A DNA stretch of 64,000 nt from contig NZ_VZPG01000002.1 of assembly GCF_008801715.1 (NCBI RefSeq), positions 496,001 to 560,000 of the forward strand, read 5' to 3'. The notes under the pieces are model-generated. The model made no database searches. It was not told the origin of the DNA and saw nothing but the letters and a program-made list of their open reading frames with translations. The DNA is from Pseudochrobactrum saccharolyticum. Lineage in GTDB: Bacteria > Pseudomonadota > Alphaproteobacteria > Rhizobiales > Rhizobiaceae. The first letter of the stretch is position 1, and each line of letters begins with the position of its first letter. Position numbers and translations under genes: made by a program. Positions 46,033 through 53,507 of this stretch are shown here, in pieces.

Positions 46033-46857
46033 ATGAATAAAATTACGGGAGCAAACCGTCGTTTCAGCAAAGCTCTGCGCGGGCTGGCAACTGCCGGTGT
46101 GGTGACAATCACTGCCGTTGCAGCACTGACCGCATCCGCGCATGCTCAAGAGCAGCTTACACTGAAAGTCGGTTCGGAAGGCGCCTATCCTCCCTACAAT
46201 TTCGTCAAGGCTGACGGCACGGTTGCAGGCTTTGAAATCGACATCGCCAACGCACTTTGCGAAGAATTAAAAGCCAAATGTCAAATCATTGTGCAGGACT
46301 GGGATGGTATGATCCCCGCCCTTCAGTCCGGCAAGCTTGATGTTGTGATCTCCTCCATGTCGATCACTCCGGCCCGTAAAGAACAGGTCGATTTCAGCAA
46401 TAAATATTACAATCCTGCTGCAGCAATCGCCGTGCCAAAAGATTCTGATATCAAAGGCACAACAAAAGAAGACCTCGCAGGCAAAACAGTCGGCGTACAG
46501 TCCTCAACTGTTCATGCTGTGTTTTCTGAACAAACCTATTCCGACAGCACCATTAACAATTACGGCAGCTCGGATGAAGCGCGTATGGATATGGTTGCCG
46601 GTCGTGTTGATGCTGTGAACGACAATATCGTATCGCTGATTGACTGGCTCAAGACACCGGAAGGTGCCTGCTGCAAACTGGTCGGTCCAGTGAAGGCGAA
46701 TCTTGAAATTCACGGTCCGGGTGTTGGCGTTGCCATCAAAAAAGGTCGTGAAGAACTGGTTGAGAAATTCAACACAGCTATTCTCGCCATCCGTGACAAC
46801 GGTAAATACAAAGAAATCAACGACAAATATTTTGATTTCGATATTTACGGCGAATAA
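46033..46857 (+). CDS. Polar amino acid ABC transporter substrate-binding protein (ArgT/HisJ-like), paralogue 2
   Basis: 274 residues, signal peptide ending ASAHAQE. It aligns along its length with the 44735-45544 product: EGAYPPYNFVKADGTVAGFE against EGAYPPFNFISASGELSGFD, SDIKGTTKEDLAGKTVGVQS against TDIKGTTKEDLAGKTIGVQI, and the same ACCK and IHGPG...KKG blocks. They are tandem duplicates that have diverged, probably in ligand preference. It is followed by an imperfect terminator and the two permeases. Confidence 0.92.
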   Translation: MNKITGANRRFSKALRGLATAGVVTITAVAALTASAHAQEQLTLKVGSEGAYPPYNFVKADGTVAGFEIDIANALCEELKAKCQIIVQDWDGMIPALQSGKLDVVISSMSITPARKEQVDFSNKYYNPAAAIAVPKDSDIKGTTKEDLAGKTVGVQSSTVHAVFSEQTYSDSTINNYGSSDEARMDMVAGRVDAVNDNIVSLIDWLKTPEGACCKLVGPVKANLEIHGPGVGVAIKKGREELVEKFNTAILAIRDNGKYKEINDKYFDFDIYGE

Positions 46858-46867
46858 TTCCGAAGAA

Positions 46868-46896
46868 ACCGGTCAGATCCGTCTGGCCGGTATTTT
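46868..46896 (+). terminator. Attenuating hairpin between binding protein 2 and permease
   Basis: Arms ACCGGTCAGA and TCTGGCCGGT (one wobble pair), loop TCCG, then ATTTTAAT. The broken T-run suggests partial termination, giving more binding protein than permease. A second hairpin GACGGGTG (46911)/CACCCGTC (46934) follows. Confidence 0.6.
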
Positions 46897-46959
46897 AATA
46901 AACTGATCTTGACGGGTGACAAACCGGATTTGCCACCCGTCCTCACAGGGATAGACTAA

Positions 46960-47694
46960 ATGGAAAAATATGCTGTGTTAATTGGCTTTGGTCCGGACGG
47001 ATGGGGGCTGAGCATAGCATGGGGGCTGTTGACGACCGTTTTGCTGGCGCTTGCCACTTTGCCAATCGGTTTGTTACTCGGTTTCCTTGTGGCTTTAGGA
47101 AAGCAATCGGCTGAGCCATCGCTGCGCCTTGCTTCCAATATTTATACAACGATATTCCGCGGACTGCCTGAGCTGCTCACACTGTTTCTGGTGTATTTCG
47201 GCGGCTCTCTTGCAGTTCAGAAGGTTTTTGCGCTGATCGGCTTTCAGGGTTCGGTAGAGGTCAATGCCTTTGCCGCTGGTATGATTGCTCTGGGCTTTGT
47301 TTTCTCTTCCTATTCCAGTGAAGTGTTCCTGTCCGCGTTTCGCGCCATACCGAAAGGCCAGTATGAGGGCGCTTTCGCCATCGGCCTCACCAATTTTCAG
47401 ACCATGCGCAAGATTATCTTCCCGCAGCTGATTAAGATTGCTCTGCCGGGTCTCGCCAATCTCTGGATGGTTCTGCTCAAAGATACATCGCTGGTATCGG
47501 TTATCAGCCTGACAGATATTCTGCGTCAGACTTCGGTTGCTGCGCGCGTCACCAAAGAACCGTTCCTGTTCTACGGCGTGGCCTGCCTGATCTATCTGGC
47601 ACTTGCAATTATCTCTTCTTACTTTATCGCCCGCATTGAAAAATGGGCTGAAGGCAGCCGCAAACAGCCGGCAGCAAGCGTGGTGCGTCAATGA
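46960..47694 (+). CDS. Polar amino acid ABC transporter permease (HisQ-like)
   Basis: 244 residues with five or so membrane helices. The EAA loop is FRAIPKGQYEGAFAIGLTNFQT, followed by FPQLIKIALPGLANLW. Inner-membrane half of the channel; partner of the next gene, whose ATG overlaps its stop by four bases. CAGGG lies upstream of the ATG. Confidence 0.93.
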   Translation: MEKYAVLIGFGPDGWGLSIAWGLLTTVLLALATLPIGLLLGFLVALGKQSAEPSLRLASNIYTTIFRGLPELLTLFLVYFGGSLAVQKVFALIGFQGSVEVNAFAAGMIALGFVFSSYSSEVFLSAFRAIPKGQYEGAFAIGLTNFQTMRKIIFPQLIKIALPGLANLWMVLLKDTSLVSVISLTDILRQTSVAARVTKEPFLFYGVACLIYLALAIISSYFIARIEKWAEGSRKQPAASVVRQ

Positions 47695-48524
47695 CAACAA
47701 TAAGCAATATGCAAACTGATCGCGTTTTCCGCCCTGCTGAGCCGCCTCGTCCGTGGACAGGCGCACGCATTACCGGCCATATACTGGTTGCTATCTGGCT
47801 TGCGCTATTCGCCGGTCTTGCAATCTATCTGTATAATTCATGGCAGATTGATCTGGTTGAAACCTATGCGCCACGTTACTGGAACGGTCTGAAAACTACT
47901 CTTATTCTGGTTGCGCTGTCGATTGTGCTTGGCGCTTTGCTGTCACTACCGGTTGCGCTTGCCCGCATGTCGGACAACCGTATTCTGGGCGGCATCGCCT
48001 ATGCCTATGTGTATTTCTTCCGTGGCACACCATTGCTGGCGCAGATCTTCCTGATCTATTACGGTCTGGGAACCTTCCGCCCGTTTTTGGAAACTATCGG
48101 GCTCTGGGGCTTTTTCCGCGAAGCATGGTATTGCGCGGTTCTGGCATTTACACTGAATACAGCCGCCTATCAGGCTGAAATTCTGCGTGGCGCAATCCTC
48201 AGCGTGCCTAAAGGCCAGTGGGAAGGTGCGCATGCGCTCGGCCTGTCTAAGTTTCAGACATTCCGCAAGATCATCCTGCCTCAGGCACTGATTGTTGCTC
48301 TGCGTCCTTACGGCAATGAAATCATTCTGATGATTAAAGGCTCCGCCATTGTTGCGATCATCACGGTATATGACCTGATGGGCGAAACCCGCCGCGCCTA
48401 TTCCCGTACATTTGATTTCCAGACCTATCTGTGGGCGGCAATCATTTATCTGGCGATTGTAGAGGTGCTGCGCAATATCATTGAATGGATTGAGCGCCGG
48501 ATCACTGTCCACCTTATCCGATAG
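47691..48524 (+). CDS. Polar amino acid ABC transporter permease (HisM-like)
   Basis: 277 residues; N-terminal cytoplasmic tail of 30 residues, then five helices. EAA loop GAILSVPKGQWEGAHALGLS with PQALIVALRPYGNEIILMIK after it. Last gene of the locus: no ATP-binding subunit follows, and a RIME-like repeat starts within the stop codon. The ATPase must come from elsewhere in the genome. Confidence 0.93.
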   Translation: MTTISNMQTDRVFRPAEPPRPWTGARITGHILVAIWLALFAGLAIYLYNSWQIDLVETYAPRYWNGLKTTLILVALSIVLGALLSLPVALARMSDNRILGGIAYAYVYFFRGTPLLAQIFLIYYGLGTFRPFLETIGLWGFFREAWYCAVLAFTLNTAAYQAEILRGAILSVPKGQWEGAHALGLSKFQTFRKIILPQALIVALRPYGNEIILMIKGSAIVAIITVYDLMGETRRAYSRTFDFQTYLWAAIIYLAIVEVLRNIIEWIERRITVHLIR

Positions 48525-48628
48525 AGCGTGTCGCGTTTAATCATAGCCACTACACTCGCTCTATCTTCTTGTTTTTACGCATGTCGTTATCGGAAAACCG
48601 GTACCCACTTTTCCGCGACATGCTTTAA
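48522..48628 (+). repeat. RIME1-like bipartite palindromic element (full copy)
   Basis: 107 bases. First palindrome TAGAGCGTGTCGCG...CTACACTCGCTCTA (48522-48563), second GCATGTCG...GAAAACCGGTACCCACTTTT...CGACATGC. Its first TAG is the stop codon of the permease gene. Confidence 0.8.
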
Positions 48629-48649
48629 AAGATAAGACATACAGAAAAC

Positions 48650-48685
48650 AAAAAGCCTGCCTCTGATCTCAGAGGCAGGCTTTTT
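48650..48685 (-). terminator. Terminator of lpxB
   Basis: Perfect 16-bp arms AAAAAGCCTGCCTCTG and CAGAGGCAGGCTTTTT around ATCT; T-rich on both sides. 21 bases after the lpxB stop; also placed to stop transcription from the permease operon. Confidence 0.92.
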
Positions 48686-48705
48686 AATTGGTCGAACAAA
48701 TCAGA

Positions 48706-49887
48706 TCAGTTGTTGTTTGATAGAAGCTCCAGCAGCACATCAGCCCCCATTTCACCGGCAGGCTTATCCGTATGCATTTTAGCGATAATCCGCTCGAAAC
48801 CATCGATCTGTGCCTGCCGTACCAAACCGTCTTCAAGCAAACGCTCAATCTGACGGCACAGCATGCCTGCACGGACAAACTCGTTAAAGAACTCAGGAAT
48901 GACCGGCGTATCATCAATAATATTCGGCAGTGATGCGCTCCAGATGGTTATCAGCCGCGTAATGAATAATCTGCTGAAGAGATCGGCCTTGTAGGTAATC
49001 ACTGCCGGAATTTTGGTCAGCGCCAGTTCAAGCGACACAGTACCGGAAGCAGCCAATGCCGCATCGGCCTTGGCAAAGGCATCCCATTTCGCAGCCTCAC
49101 CGGTGACAATAACCGGCTTAACCGGCCAGTCTTTCGTCAGGTTCTGCACATAGGCTTCATGGCGTTCCGGTGTGGGCAGAATTGCATGCACAGTACCGTT
49201 GCGTTCATTCAGCAATTGCAGTGTTGTGCCAAATTCTTTGAGCAAAGCCTGTATTTCAGACCGGCGGGAACCCGGCAAAAGCAGAATGGTTTTCTCGGCA
49301 TCTTCTGCCGGTGCTTTGCGGTTTTTCCGCGCTTTAGCCACATCCAGCAATGGCTGGTAGCTGCTCAGCCGATGGCCTACATAAGTCGATTTAGGGCCGG
49401 ACAGACGCTGCATGACCTCTACTTCAAAAGGCAGAACCGTCAGCACATGGTCAATATATTTGCGCATTTCCTTGGCACGCTGCGGACGCCATGCCCAGAC
49501 AGTCGGGGCAATATATTTGATGATCGGTATCGACGGATCGGCCTGACGCACCTTTTTCGCCACGCGGTGAGTGAAATCCGGACTGTCAATAATCAGCAGG
49601 CAATCCGGTTTTTCAGCCACAATCGCTTTGGCTGTCTGACTGATCCGCATAATCAGTTTCGGCAAACGTGCCAGCACTGCTCCAATACCCATCAGGGCAA
49701 TCTCATCAGGATCAAACAGGCTCTGCAATCCGCGCTGTTGTAAATGTGTGCCGCCAACGCCCACAAGGCTGATCAGGCGATCCGTTTTCGTACGCAGCGC
49801 ATCCACGAGATCCGCCCCAAGCAGGTCTCCGGATTCCTCACCGGCCACAACAGCAATTTTCAACGGAAGTTTTTCACTCATATTCAA
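48706..49887 (-). CDS. lpxB: Lipid-A-disaccharide synthase LpxB
   Basis: 393 residues. KIAVVAGEESGDLLGADLV at the N-terminus, YIAPTVWAWRPQRAKEM in the middle and LLLPGSRRSEI are the family blocks (GT19). It joins UDP-2,3-diacylglucosamine and lipid X. Last gene of the lipid A cluster, separated from lpxI by 236 bases of repeat-rich DNA. Confidence 0.97.
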   Translation of the reverse strand: MNMSEKLPLKIAVVAGEESGDLLGADLVDALRTKTDRLISLVGVGGTHLQQRGLQSLFDPDEIALMGIGAVLARLPKLIMRISQTAKAIVAEKPDCLLIIDSPDFTHRVAKKVRQADPSIPIIKYIAPTVWAWRPQRAKEMRKYIDHVLTVLPFEVEVMQRLSGPKSTYVGHRLSSYQPLLDVAKARKNRKAPAEDAEKTILLLPGSRRSEIQALLKEFGTTLQLLNERNGTVHAILPTPERHEAYVQNLTKDWPVKPVIVTGEAAKWDAFAKADAALAASGTVSLELALTKIPAVITYKADLFSRLFITRLITIWSASLPNIIDDTPVIPEFFNEFVRAGMLCRQIERLLEDGLVRQAQIDGFERIIAKMHTDKPAGEMGADVLLELLSNNN

Positions 49888-49950
49888 ACCGGCATCCTTT
49901 GGATTAAAGTGGTTCCGGTCAGAGCAAAATCATTGGAACCGTATTATCTC

Positions 49951-50053
49951 TTTATCTGGTCGCATTGTCACAGCAGTCAAGTTGACTCAACTTGACTGTG
50001 AAATGCTCCGGCTCGCACCCGATTGAACGCCCGATTAAACGCCCGATTAAACG
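49951..50053. repeat. Dispersed element half plus a 12-bp triplet repeat between lpxI and lpxB
   Basis: 49951-50012 carries TTTATCTGGTCGCATTGTCA and CTTGACTGTGAAATGCTC, matching 24001-24062. It is followed by three tandem 12-mers at 50018-50053: CCCGATTGAACG, CCCGATTAAACG, CCCGATTAAACG. No gene is present in 49888-50123. Confidence 0.75.
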
Positions 50054-50123
50054 AAAGTGCTTCGGTTGCAAGAGCTGCAGCATAGTAGCTGAACAGCGGC
50101 AGAGCTATACAAGTTTTGAAAAA

Positions 50124-51002
50124 TTATTCGCGCGGACTGTCGAAAGTAACAATAAACAAGCCCTGCGCATCGGCGGATTGAACCGTGTCGTGATAGGACA
50201 ACATCACAGTACGGCCAGCCTCGATAGCAATCCCTGCAAGCCCTGCAGCTGCAATATTGGTCACCGTATCAATGCCGATCGTCGGCAGATCTGCCCGCTC
50301 ATCCTGTGCAGGTTTTGCGCATTTAACCAGCACTCCGCCCTGACGCGGGATGCGGCCTTCCTGACGCAGCTGGCGCACACGCTCAATCATATTGTCGGTA
50401 CCTTCAGCACCCTCCAGCGCCACAACACGACCGCCGGCAGCAATGGCACCCTGCCCGACATCCAGCTTGCCCAATATGAAAGCTGCTTCGCGTGCAAGAT
50501 CAATATTATGCTGTTCTTTTTTATCCGGCTTAACCGCAGTCAGCACGGATGCTGCCGGTGCCAGAATATCGGGCACAATCTGATGCGCGCCGACCATATG
50601 AAAGCCGTAGGATTCCAAAAGTCCGATAAAAGCACGGAGCAAAGCATCATCGCCTTTGCCCAATGCTTTAAACACCCGTGGCAGTGCACGGATGGTTGTC
50701 ATATCCAAACGTATATCGCTTAAATGCGGGCGTTGGCGGACACCGCCCGCCAGAATAACATTCTTCGCACCGGCTTGTTTCAGCGCCTTAATCAGGCGGG
50801 TGAATTCCACCACTGAAACAGTTTCATGGTCGAACCGTTTGAGACTTTCGTCCGCCTCGCCCTTCAGACAAATGACAAAGGGCGGATTGCCTTTCTTTTC
50901 AAGAGCCTCTGCCACAACTTGCGGCAAAAGCCCGTTACCGGCAATAATAGCGGTTCTGGCTTCAGCATCTACGGCTCGGACAGAAACAGCGCTTTTCGTC
51001 AT
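50124..51002 (-). CDS. lpxI: UDP-2,3-diacylglucosamine pyrophosphatase LpxI (DUF1009)
   Basis: 292 residues from ATG 51002. TAIIAGNGLLPQVVAEAL at the N-terminus and GAIAAGGRVVALEGAEGTD in the C-terminal domain are DUF1009/LpxI marks. It hydrolyses UDP-2,3-diacylglucosamine to lipid X, replacing the unrelated LpxH of enterobacteria. The start lies one base after the lpxA stop; a frame open to 51092 lies inside lpxA and is rejected. Confidence 0.95.
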   Translation of the reverse strand: MTKSAVSVRAVDAEARTAIIAGNGLLPQVVAEALEKKGNPPFVICLKGEADESLKRFDHETVSVVEFTRLIKALKQAGAKNVILAGGVRQRPHLSDIRLDMTTIRALPRVFKALGKGDDALLRAFIGLLESYGFHMVGAHQIVPDILAPAASVLTAVKPDKKEQHNIDLAREAAFILGKLDVGQGAIAAGGRVVALEGAEGTDNMIERVRQLRQEGRIPRQGGVLVKCAKPAQDERADLPTIGIDTVTNIAAAGLAGIAIEAGRTVMLSYHDTVQSADAQGLFIVTFDSPRE

Positions 51003-51003
51003 A

Positions 51004-51834
51004 TTATGAATGGTCTTCAATATGACCGTGCTTACCATGCAGAAGCGGTGTCGTAAACGAGCTGCGCTTGGCATCGGCTGTGATGAAAGCAATCAGATCG
51101 CCCACTGCCGGTGAATCTGCAAACTCAATACGCACGTCTTCCACGCGCTCTTTCACCGGTTTTGTACGATCAAACAACATACGTGTTGCACGGCGCACAG
51201 CATGGATTTCTTTACGTTCCAGACCGGACCGTTTCATGCCGATGATGTTGAGACCGCCGAGATGCGCATGAACGCCAATAGCCATGCCGAACGGAATAAC
51301 ATCCTGCACAACAGCCGCCATACCGCCAACAAAAGCATGATGCCCGACGCGGACGAACTGGTGCACAGCAGCACCGCCGCCGAGAATTGCATGATCGCCG
51401 ATTTCACAATGGCCGCCGATCATCACATTATTCGCAAAAGTTACGTGATTACCGACATCGCAATCATGGGCGACATGGGCATAAGCAAGAAATGTGGAAT
51501 TATCGCCGACATTGGTATAGCCGCGGCTGGTATCGGAACCACGATGCATGGTTACGCCTTCGCGGATCATCGCATTTTTGCCGACCAGCAGCTTGGTGTG
51601 GCCACCTTTATGCTTACCGTTTTGCGGTTCGCAACCGAGAATAGCGTGCGGGAAAACTTTGGCGTTTTCACCAAGTGTCGTAAACCCCGTGACAACAACA
51701 TGGCTCATCAGCTCGCTGTTATCACCAATCTCTGCGCCTGCCTGAACATGGCAGAAAGCGCCGACAGAAACACCCTGACCAAGTTTGGCGCCCGGTTCAA
51801 CGCAGGCTGTCGGGTGAATAGAGGTTTCACGCAT
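51004..51834 (-). CDS. lpxA: UDP-N-acetylglucosamine acyltransferase LpxA
   Basis: 276 residues. Left-handed beta-helix hexapeptides from the start (IHPTACVEPGAKLGQGVSVG); catalytic His in LAYAHVAHDCDVGNH; C-terminal helical part KEIHAVRRATRMLFD. First acylation of lipid A. Gap of 96 bases to fabZ upstream. Confidence 0.97.
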   Translation of the reverse strand: MRETSIHPTACVEPGAKLGQGVSVGAFCHVQAGAEIGDNSELMSHVVVTGFTTLGENAKVFPHAILGCEPQNGKHKGGHTKLLVGKNAMIREGVTMHRGSDTSRGYTNVGDNSTFLAYAHVAHDCDVGNHVTFANNVMIGGHCEIGDHAILGGGAAVHQFVRVGHHAFVGGMAAVVQDVIPFGMAIGVHAHLGGLNIIGMKRSGLERKEIHAVRRATRMLFDRTKPVKERVEDVRIEFADSPAVGDLIAFITADAKRSSFTTPLLHGKHGHIEDHS

Positions 51835-51930
51835 TCAAATCACGCTTTTTCTTCAGTTATATCAAAGCCCGAACCGGACTTTGAAAATTAATGTATTTGT
51901 TTGCAAGATCGCCTGTAACAGACTGTCTGC

Positions 51931-52392
51931 TTACGCACCAGTCATTGCAGATACATCCGCTTCGGCAACTTTAACGCCGTCAACTTCAGCGACACATGCA
52001 AATCTTGAAATATTTCCGCGTTGCTTCACTTTTTTAACGCGAAGCAACATGCGATCACCCGGAACAACAGGACGACGGAATTTTGCATTATCAATTGTCA
52101 GCAAAAATACGGTTCCTGCATTTTCAAGGCCCATTTTGAGCATTGAAATCGCACCGGCGGTCTGCGCCATAGCTTCAATGATCAATACACCGGGCATAAT
52201 AGGGGTCGCAGGAAAATGTCCAGTAAAATGTGGTTCATTGAATGTCACATTTTTGATACCGGTCGCGGAATCATCACCGTCAATATCGACAATACGGTCG
52301 ATAAGAAGAAACGGATAACGATGCGGCAGAACTGCCAGCAACTTCTGAATATCTGCTGAACCAAGGCTGTTCTGCTCAACATTCTCACTCAT
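51931..52392 (-). CDS. fabZ: 3-hydroxyacyl-ACP dehydratase FabZ
   Basis: 153 residues from ATG 52392. [20 protein letters not shown] and the catalytic region [20 protein letters not shown] (His, later Glu) define FabZ, the hot-dog-fold dehydratase of fatty acid elongation. It starts one base after lpxD ends, so the two are coupled; it competes with LpxA/LpxD for 3-hydroxyacyl-ACP. Confidence 0.97.
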   Translation of the reverse strand: MSENVEQNSLGSADIQKLLAVLPHRYPFLLIDRIVDIDGDDSATGIKNVTFNEPHFTGHFPATPIMPGVLIIEAMAQTAGAISMLKMGLENAGTVFLLTIDNAKFRRPVVPGDRMLLRVKKVKQRGNISRFACVAEVDGVKVAEADVSAMTGA

Positions 52393-52393
52393 A

Positions 52394-53446
52394 TCAGGAT
52401 TTCTCCTTTTTAGACTGTCCGATACTGCGCAACGTCGCAATATCGCGGAACCACTGCTTCAGCGGTCTGGCTGGCAGACCACCCCATCTCTCACCATCGG
52501 GAATATCATTCATCACACCGCTCGCAGCAGCAATCTGCACGCGCGAACCGATTGTGATGTGATCTGCAAGGCCGACACGCCCGCCAAGCATTGTCATGTC
52601 GCCGATGGTAACACTGCCGGAAATTCCGCAGTGACCGGCCACAATACAATGCCGCCCGATTTTTACATTATGTGCAACATGCACCAGATTATCGATCTTG
52701 GTGCCCTCGCCGATCACAGTATCACTCAGTGAACCGCGATCAATCGTGGTATTCGCACCGATTTCCACACCATCCTGAATGATAACGCGACCAAGCTGTG
52801 GCACTTTTTCAAGTCCTGCAGGCCCCGGTACATAACCGAAACCATCCTGCCCGATGCGGACACCCGGATGCAGATAAACGCGATTACCGATCAGCGCATA
52901 GGTCAGGGAAACATTCGGCGCGATGATACAATCACGGCCGATTTTACAGCCCGCACCAATTACACTATTCGCACAGATTGTTGTACCGGAACCGATAGAT
53001 ACACCAGCACCGACGACTGCGCCCGGTTCAATCGTAACATCGCTTTCAATCTCGGCACTCGGGTGAATCGTGGCATTTTCAGAAATACCAGGAACACCCA
53101 GCAATGAGCGCGGATGCACAGCCTGCGCATAAAGCTTACGGCCAACAGCAGCAAAATCCCGCTGCGGCGATTTACTCACCAGAATCGCAACACCCTCAGG
53201 AATCAATGATGCCTGCGCTTCTGCGCATAGCACAGCGGCCGCTTTGAGCGAGCTCAGAGCAGCTTCGTTTTTCTTACCTTCAAGGAAAACAAGAGAATCC
53301 GGTGTTGCATTATCCAAAGACGCCAAATGCTCAATTTTCCGGTCGGCATATTGCTTTGTCAGCAATTCGGAACCGGTAAATTGAGCAATATCAGCGACGT
53401 TGAGTGCACAGGACAGCGTATAAAATACAGGATCTGCCATCAACAT
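52394..53446 (-). CDS. lpxD: UDP-3-O-acylglucosamine N-acyltransferase LpxD
   Basis: 350 residues. N-terminal uridine-binding domain (to about 110), then hexapeptide repeats ([20 protein letters not shown]) with the active-site His in [15 protein letters not shown], and a short C-terminal helix. Second acyl transfer to lipid A precursor. AGGAG lies seven bases before ATG 53446; this site is inside a hairpin (see 53455-53494). Confidence 0.97.
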   Translation of the reverse strand: MLMADPVFYTLSCALNVADIAQFTGSELLTKQYADRKIEHLASLDNATPDSLVFLEGKKNEAALSSLKAAAVLCAEAQASLIPEGVAILVSKSPQRDFAAVGRKLYAQAVHPRSLLGVPGISENATIHPSAEIESDVTIEPGAVVGAGVSIGSGTTICANSVIGAGCKIGRDCIIAPNVSLTYALIGNRVYLHPGVRIGQDGFGYVPGPAGLEKVPQLGRVIIQDGVEIGANTTIDRGSLSDTVIGEGTKIDNLVHVAHNVKIGRHCIVAGHCGISGSVTIGDMTMLGGRVGLADHITIGSRVQIAAASGVMNDIPDGERWGGLPARPLKQWFRDIATLRSIGQSKKEKS

Positions 53447-53454
53447 ACTTTCTC

Positions 53455-53494
53455 TCCTGAGGCGGATCTTCTTTGCAGAGATTACGCCTCAGGA
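53455..53494 (-). promoter_or_regulatory. bamA-lpxD hairpin masking the lpxD ribosome-binding site
   Basis: Arms TCCTGAGGCG (53455-53464) and CGCCTCAGGA (53485-53494), 10 perfect pairs. On the minus-strand transcript the 3' arm ends CAGGA, part of the AGGAG site of lpxD. The 5' arm is preceded by TTTTT, not followed by T, so it is not a terminator for bamA. Confidence 0.6.
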
Positions 53495-53507
53495 AAAAGC
53501 AAATTTA

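Noticed and set aside
48522-48628. Insertion sequence remnant
   Set aside because: No transposase fragment; palindromic structure and small size fit RIME-like repeats.
50018-50053. Possible CRISPR remnant
   Set aside because: Three direct 12-mers with no spacers and no cas genes; a simple tandem repeat.
51003-51092. N-terminal extension of LpxI into lpxA
   Set aside because: Overlaps lpxA coding sequence; LpxI proteins start near ATG 51002.
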